NCBI RefSeq assembly: GCF_000611645.1 | Contig: NW_014012719.1 | Location: 1,783 to 13,800 of the forward strand | Length of the DNA stretch: 12,018 nt | Source: Monoraphidium neglectum | Taxonomy: Eukaryota > Chlorophyta > Chlorophyceae > Sphaeropleales > Selenastraceae | Direction of reading: 5' to 3' | Part shown: positions 8,579 through 12,018 of the stretch, in pieces | Layout: every line of letters starts with the position of its first letter | Position numbering within the stretch: position 1 is the stretch's first letter | Translations under genes and position numbers: made by a program | The notes under the pieces: model-generated | What the model saw: the letters and a program-made list of their open reading frames with translations, nothing else | Told to the model about the DNA's origin: nothing | The model's database searches: none

Positions 8579-11500
8579 CACTCAGTCAGCGTACGCCGCC
8601 CGAGACGCACCTGTTGGCGCTGCGATGCCGTAGGTCAGCAGGAGGCCTGTGAACGCGCAGGCCACGAACAGCCCCAGGGTCGAGTATGTGAACACAAAGT
8701 TCTCACTGGGCACCACTGCCAGGCCGCCGCCGTCCCCCGCGACCGCGGCCGCGGGCTGGACGCTCATCAGCGCGCGCACTGCGCGGCGGATGGGCAAGGG
8801 TGGGGGATGGTGGCAGAGGCGAGATTGGGGCCCCGATCTCCGCATCATAACGGGGGGGGGGTGCAGAGGCTTGTGATGACTGACGGATTGTTGGGTAGTG
8901 GGCCGCCTGGCGACGTGGTGTGGGCCGAGCATACACAGCAGCACTGCGGGCGCCATGCACATGGGCTCATGCAAGCCGCGTGGCCGATGCGTGCAGCGTG
9001 TCGCGCGCGCGCCGCCACACCTCTGACGCAACCCCACCCACGACATGTGTGCCACCCGTGTGAATCATGTGCGGGCTTCACCTGCGCCCTCGATGGGCAT
9101 CGCAAACAGCTGCGCCCACGACGCGTACGTGCCTGGCTCCCTGCACCAGAGCCGCGGCCAGAGGCTGCCGGGGCCGTTGAAGTAGTCACGGGTGAAGTGG
9201 TGGCCGTTGGCGGCCGTCACGGCGGCGGCGGACGGGGGGATGGGGATGCAGGGGGAGGCGTAGCAGACCGTGAACCACACCTGGGTGCGGCGGCAGTCGT
9301 GGATAATGCGGCCGGAGGCGAGTTTGGCGGGGCCGACGGTGACGTGGGCAGTAGGTGGGTGGCGAATGGGCGTGTCGGGCAGGGTCAAAGGCCACCCTCC
9401 ATCGGTCGCCCAGCCACCACCTGCTCTGCCAGAGCGCCACGCACGCGTGAGCCGTCCCGGCCCTGTCGCAAGCGTGGCCCCTCCGCGCATGCCCCGCCCC
9501 CCACGCGCCGCTGCCGACAAGAGCGAACGCCGGTCGGTCACGGGGCCCACCGTTGCGGTGACCGCCGCGCACACGGCCACCTCCAGATTCCTCAGGCCAG
9601 GCCGGCTCTCGGGGATCCAGGACGCCCGCCACTTGAGGATTGCGATGCAAGCGGAAGTCCAGAGGGCGCCCAGCAGGCCGATGGCGCCGCCCAGCAGGGC
9701 CATGAGCGGGACCTGCGGGCCGCAGCGGCCAGGGGGCGGTGTGTGACAGTGGCCAAGGACCAGGTGGCGCCAAAGTGTCAAGTGCGCAAAGGAAAAGGCA
9801 GCTGGGCGTGAGGCCGGACATCCCTTTTGGGAGTTGTAAGAGGTATGTGCGGCATCAAACACACAGGAAGCCGGGGACACGCAGGATGCGTGCCGTGTGC
9901 GCCGGAAACGCCGGCGTATGGCGGCGTCAGGGTCGCAGTGGCACCAGGGCTGCGGCAGCGACCCGCACACCTCCCAGGAGTGGTACCTGAAATTGGGAGC
10001 CGCGGCCCAGGGGGGGAGAGAGGGACCTTGGCCGCGCTCAGCATGAGGTTGAGTCACACGCATGCCTGCATGCGAGCAGCAGGCGCAACCGTGCAGCGCG
10101 CCGTCCCACCGCCGTCCGCCGGCCTCGCCGGCGGTCGGTCCAGTTGGCGCCGACTGCAGGCGAGAGGGACTGCCGCTGCTGACGAGCACTGCGGAGTGCT
10201 TTGCTTGCTGCAACCCCAGGTTTCGAAGTTGTGGTCTGGTTGTGTTGCGCCGTGGTTGCGACCCCCCTCCCTCTCACCAGAAGATGCTGGAGACTTCAGA
10301 GGGGCCCCGGAAGGAAAGGTTGTTCAGCAGCGTGATCTGGGAGTCCACCAGCAGGCTCTGGCCCTGCGCCGCCACCCCCAGCAGCTGCATCATCCAGATG
10401 GCCGCGCCCGCGGCAAACACGGCCTGCGCGAGGGCGGATGGATGAGGGGGAGGCGCGTCCAAGGATGGGTGTGCAACGTATGGCCTGCGATGGCCTCGGC
10501 GTAAATGATGACTGTGATCAAGCAGCCTTCTCTGCTGTGACATACAGCCACATGTGCACAGCCTTATTCGCACAGCCACATACGCACAGCCACGTACGCA
10601 TAGCCACACAAGTCCACCCACACGCGCCACAGCCACAGACAACAGCCACATGCAGTCACGTAGAGCCACGTGCTGCGGGCGACTCCCAGCAGCCAGTAAG
10701 GCAGCTTCAACTGCACTTATCAGTGCACTGTGTGCCATCACACATGCCGCGCCATTTTTGCAATTGCGATCGCCCGGATGCACGTCCCCCCAACCTTCCA
10801 AAGCATGGCAACCGAATACACAGTGTTGCCCTCCTCCGCCGCATAGGCCATGCCCGCCACAGGCGCGTTGAACGCCACGGCCACGCCGCCCGACGTCCCC
10901 ACAGACGCGTAGTCGCTTGCCTCCCGGGGCTCCACCACTGCCAGCGCCCGCAGCGCGGCGCGCAGCCAGCCGCGCAGCCAGCGGCGGGGGCCACGCACGG
11001 GGGCCGGCTTGCCGGGTTTGGTTTTCTCGTGCCGGAAGCGTCGGACGGCCCACCTGTGCAGGCGTTGAGAGGGACGCGGAACAAACCATTGCGTAACACG
11101 CCGAACCGGATGCAACGCAAACCCCTAAGCTGCATGCGTGGCGGCGGCCCCGGTGCATGCGACCGCCGGTGCTGCTGACATTGCAGAAGCCCAGGAGCGA
11201 ATTGAAAGGCGCAAATCACCTGCGTATGCAGGCGTCTGCACTGCATCCGACGAGGTAACTGATAATGCCACCGCACTGTGAGGATCGGGACAGACGGCAA
11301 CCGCAAGGTCGAGGGGCCCAGGGATCAAGTTATTTGGTCTGGACCGAGCTGAACCGAGTGGCAGAACAGCATGAGGTGAGGCGAAACAATGGCGGCCGTG
11401 CTGCCAATTGAGAGGAGCGCAGCGCCTGCAGGGGCCTCGTGACCGCTCGCAAGACCCCCAGGACGCGGTCCCCCTCGCGGCCGGCCGCCGCACCTGGATG

Positions 11501-12018
11501 TATGGCCCCTCCTTGCCCGCCACCAGGCCGGCCGCAATGGCCAGGGCGACGCCGACGGCCTTGACGGCCAGGGTGGAGGGCGCGACGCAGCGCGGTACGT
11601 CGACGCCGTTTATCCACGAGCGCATGGCGGGAATGCCGCTGCCGGCAGCCATCGGGGACAGGCGCGAGATGAGGAGGCCTGCAGTGGCAGCGGGGGGAGG
11701 CGCATGCGTGGGCATGCATGTGTGTGTGTGCGTGCACGAGAGTAGGCGGGTGCATACATGTGTGTACGTGTGTGCGCGCGCGCATGCATCATGTGTGTTG
11801 CATATGCCATCGTGTGTCTTCTCTGCTGCAGGAGACACCAAGAGCTGTGCAAGTACTTCCAGTGAGGCAGGCGGGCATAAACTGGAGGCCTGCCTGCCGA
11901 GGGGCCCCGCAGCCCGTGGGAACTTACCGGCGAGAGCCGCATAGGCGGTTGAGATTCCTGTGTAGGCCAGCCACGGCAGGAAGTAGCCGCCTGCGAGGGG
12001 CCGGGAGCGGCGCAAGGG
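5417..12018 (-). CDS. CLC-family chloride channel or anion/proton exchanger with CBS pair; spliced, 5' end beyond the window
   Basis: Exons, in transcription order, are 11990-11928, 11678-11494, 11053-10795 (5' boundary uncertain), 10423-10278, 9986-9971, 9712-9551, 9280-9082, 8778-8611, 8306-8209, 7838-7767, 7511-7411, 7163-7064 and 6826-5417, about 990 codons in all. The protein is a polytopic membrane anion transporter. CLC signatures are GSGIP (filter Ser), GKEGPYIQ (gating Glu), GVAVAFNAPVAGMAYAAEEG (EE pair at the proton-glutamate position), LTYGIAAPTGIFIPTMAIGA, LLAGNTRLLLSTVLIVTE and ALTKCVYD (helix-R Tyr). The cytosolic tail has two CBS domains. The filter Ser, rather than the Pro of nitrate-type plant CLCs, suggests chloride preference. 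The gating Glu, EE pair and Tyr together suggest an exchanger, a family-based inference. The N-terminal helices lie right of the window. Confidence 0.93.
5879..5941 (-). repeat. (CAG)21 trinucleotide repeat encoding polyglutamine
   Basis: Twenty-one uninterrupted CAG codons (CTG on the plus strand), in frame with the CLC protein. Downstream codons down to about 5735 are an imperfect Q/E/K-rich continuation with H, D and M interruptions. A pure repeat is likely length-polymorphic. Confidence 0.95.
7064..7163 (-). CDS. CLC exon: helix-R tyrosine and link to CBS1
   Basis: The exon reads CVYDFQVQQAHLPVLEDKAL, then PPRELVELLRSK, ending at donor AAG|GTGGAG (7063). The Tyr of CVYD sits where CLCs have the central anion-contacting Tyr. 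The rest is the cytosolic connector. An apparent GTG start at 7159 is simply an internal Val. Confidence 0.9.
7411..7511 (-). CDS. CLC exon with VLIVTETTG helix
   Basis: The exon reads TVLIVTETTGSAPALVP, IILATVVSKLVADALT and two bases of a Lys codon. It is equivalent to the family's VIMxELTG and ISKxVGDAFN stretch. The donor is AA|GTGATC at 7410. The next exon at 7163 supplies the last base of the Lys codon. Confidence 0.92.
7767..7838 (-). CDS. CLC exon with LLAGNTR
   Basis: Twenty-four codons, phase 0 at both ends: VSLPTWAAVGAAGLLAGNTR followed by LLLS. This is the family's GAAAFLGGxxR block. The donor is TCG|GTAGGA at 7766. Confidence 0.92.
8085..8194 (+). repeat. (CA)n microsatellite, imperfect
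   Basis: About 110 bases of CA-rich repeat with AT, AA and GC interruptions. It lies in the CLC intron 8208-7839, close behind its 5' splice site, so the transcript carries a (UG)n-type tract there. ORFs across it (Thr-His or Val-Cys repeats) are artefacts. Confidence 0.95.
8209..8306 (-). CDS. CLC exon with GIFIPTMAIGAAVGR
   Basis: The exon encodes IFIPTMAIGAAVGRLAG and ends QAVLLAAGLQLQ at donor CAA|GTGAGA (8208). Together with the Gly from the previous exon it forms the GxFxP anion-binding motif of the family. The (CA)n tract of the following intron starts within about 15 bases of this donor. Confidence 0.93.
8527..8580 (+). repeat. (CAGG)13 microsatellite
   Basis: Thirteen and a half perfect copies of CAGG within CLC intron 8610-8307. 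Frames crossing it give Ala-Gly-Arg-Gln or Leu-Pro-Ala-Cys repeats and are not genes. Confidence 0.97.
8611..8778 (-). CDS. CLC exon leading into the GIxxP filter motif
   Basis: The exon reads VRALMSVQPAAAVAG, a Gly-rich loop, YSTLGLFVACAFTGLL and TYGIAAPTG. It ends within the Gly codon of the GIFIP motif, at donor GTGCGT (8610). The next exon at 8306 completes it. The hydrophobic segment is the expected helix ahead of the third selectivity motif. Confidence 0.9.
9082..9280 (-). CDS. CLC exon: Cys-Pro loop before the second pore half
   Basis: The exon reads VWFTVCYASPCIPIPPS, HHFTRDYFNGPGSLW and YASWAQLFAMPIEGA. In plant and animal intracellular CLCs the same place holds a Cys-Pro motif, then a YNDLATLFF-like stretch. 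It ends in phase 1 at donor GTGAAG (9081), joining VRALMSVQP. Confidence 0.87.
9551..9712 (-). CDS. CLC exon: GGAIGLLGALW helix
   Basis: The exon encodes VPLMALLGGAIGLLGALW, then SACIAILKWR and LEVAVCAAVTAT. This is the conserved GGxxGALF-type helix, a basic loop, and the next helix start. It is phase 0 at both ends and 54 codons long, with donor ACG|GTGGGC at 9550. Confidence 0.9.
9971..9986 (-). CDS. 16-nt microexon of the CLC gene
   Basis: The acceptor CAATTTCAG ends at 9987 and the donor GAG|GTGTGC begins at 9970. The sixteen bases complete a Trp codon and add YHSWE. The upstream exon ends in phase 2 (SSIFW) and the downstream exon starts in phase 0 (VPLMALLGGAIGLLGALW), so without this piece the frame breaks. 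The joined YHSWEVPLMALLGG matches the usual CLC pattern of Tyr, then Glu-Leu, then a Gly-Gly helix. Confidence 0.75.
10116..10134. repeat. Perfect 8-bp GC hairpin
   Basis: CCGCCGGC, a three-base loop CTC, then GCCGGCGG, inside CLC intron 10277-9987. It would be stable in RNA or single-stranded DNA. No known element is recognised. Confidence 0.6.
10278..10423 (-). CDS. CLC exon after the LWK block
   Basis: The acceptor CTCGCGCAG is at 10424. The exon reads AVFAAGAAIWMMQLLGVAAQ and continues to GPSEVSSIF, ending with two bases of a Trp codon at donor GTGAGA (10277). It forms the end of a membrane helix and a loop. It joins the microexon at 9986, which completes the Trp codon. Confidence 0.85.
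10544..10672 (+). repeat. 14-bp minisatellite (ACAGCCACATACGC-type)
   Basis: Four to five adjacent 14-bp units start at 10544, 10558, 10572, 10586 and 10600. More degenerate AGCCAC-containing copies continue to about 10672. It lies in CLC intron 10794-10424. Confidence 0.85.
10795..11053 (-). CDS. CLC exon with proton-glutamate region; 5' boundary uncertain
   Basis: The downstream part is clear: VEPREASDYASVGTSGG, VAVAFNAPVAGMAYAAEEG and YSVAMLWK, matching the CLC block that ends in a Trp-Arg/Lys. The EE pair aligns with the proton glutamate of exchangers. The donor is AAG|GTTGGG at 10794, joined in phase 0 to AVFAAGAAIWMM. The listed acceptor (CTGCACAG, 11054) gives a basic lead-in (WAVRRFRHEKTKPGK) and needs a phase-2 partner, but the exon before ends in phase 0. 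A later start, an extra exon, or a short internal intron is therefore likely. Confidence 0.7.
11494..11678 (-). CDS. CLC exon with GSGIP filter and GKEGP gating glutamate
   Basis: The exon encodes GLLISRLSPMAAGSGIPAMR, a hydrophobic helix rich in Ala/Val, and GLVAGKEGPYIQ. GSGIP supplies the anion-coordinating Ser and GKEGP the gating Glu in this family. The residue after GSGIP is Ala where Glu is usual (GSGIPE). Donor CAG|GTGCGG at 11493 is in phase 0. Confidence 0.9.
11712..11800 (+). repeat. TG/GC-rich simple repeat
   Basis: An imperfect alternating purine-pyrimidine tract (TG runs, a CGCGCGC core, GCATGCATG palindromes) in CLC intron 11927-11679. Alternating tracts of this kind can adopt Z-DNA; this is an inference only. 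Confidence 0.85.
11928..11990 (-). CDS. CLC exon: membrane helix before the GSGIP filter
   Basis: This 63-nt exon starts after a pyrimidine-rich acceptor (CCCCTCGCAG) and ends at donor G|GTAAGT (11927). It reads GYFLPWLAYTGISTAYAALA, a hydrophobic segment. Phase 1 at both ends joins cleanly to GLLISRLSPMAAGSGIP in the next exon. It is the first coding segment seen in the window. Confidence 0.8.

Noticed and set aside
8527..8580. CRISPR-like or functional direct repeat array
   Set aside because: It is a perfect tetranucleotide microsatellite with no spacers, inside a eukaryotic intron.
8357..9811. 484-codon plus-strand ORF
   Set aside because: It lies antisense to three CLC exons and crosses a CAGG microsatellite. 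It has no recognisable domain and is explained by GC-rich composition.
9790..9970. Extension of the microexon through the Cys-rich frame CGSLPQPWCHCDPDAA
   Set aside because: The frame is open, but splicing at GAG|GTGTGC gives the conserved CLC join to VPLMALLGG in correct phase, and the extension has no family counterpart.

Overview
This window looks like nuclear DNA from a GC-rich green alga (Chlorophyta, probably Chlorophyceae). The evidence is intron-rich genes with GT-AG introns of about 160-460 bases, GC-rich exons, many intronic microsatellites, a plant-type inositol phosphatase, and TGTAA poly(A)-type signals behind a stop codon. This assignment is an inference from style; no species is claimed. 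Prokaryotic features (operons, Shine-Dalgarno sites, CRISPR, insertion sequences) were not seen.

Both recognisable genes lie on the minus strand and both run off the window. Gene A (about 2861 down to 59, continuing past the left edge) encodes the N-terminal and central part of an inositol polyphosphate 5-phosphatase (IPPc domain). Eight exons join with consistent reading phase into 379 codons. They carry the TYNVAG, PDIIAVGFQE, KQMVGLYLSVWVR, GYVGNKG and CSHLASGDQEGDELRRN motifs. One of its introns has a GC-AG boundary.

Between the genes (about 2862-5045) lie roughly 2.2 kb in which no gene could be supported. It holds the presumed promoter of gene A, a perfect 10-bp inverted repeat, and overlapping unrecognised ORFs.

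Gene B (stop at 5417, running right past 12018) encodes a CLC-family anion channel or exchanger with a C-terminal CBS pair. Thirteen coding segments were traced by hand, including a 16-nt microexon. The pore motifs GSGIP, GKEGP, the AAEEG pair, GIFIP and the helix-R tyrosine are all present. The last exon (5417-6826) carries both CBS domains. The first contains a loop insertion of about 60 residues, and the two are separated by a linker of about 270 residues with a pure (CAG)21 polyglutamine tract and a charged Q/E/K-rich stretch. One splice junction, just after GKEGPYIQ, could not be resolved in phase.

The two genes are head-to-tail neighbours with no evidence of co-transcription. Both families act at endomembranes in plants, but a functional link is not shown here. 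I found no novel multi-gene system. The interesting material is gene-structural: the microexon, the GC-AG intron, the polyQ insertion in a CLC protein, the GSGIPA filter variant and repeat-laden introns.
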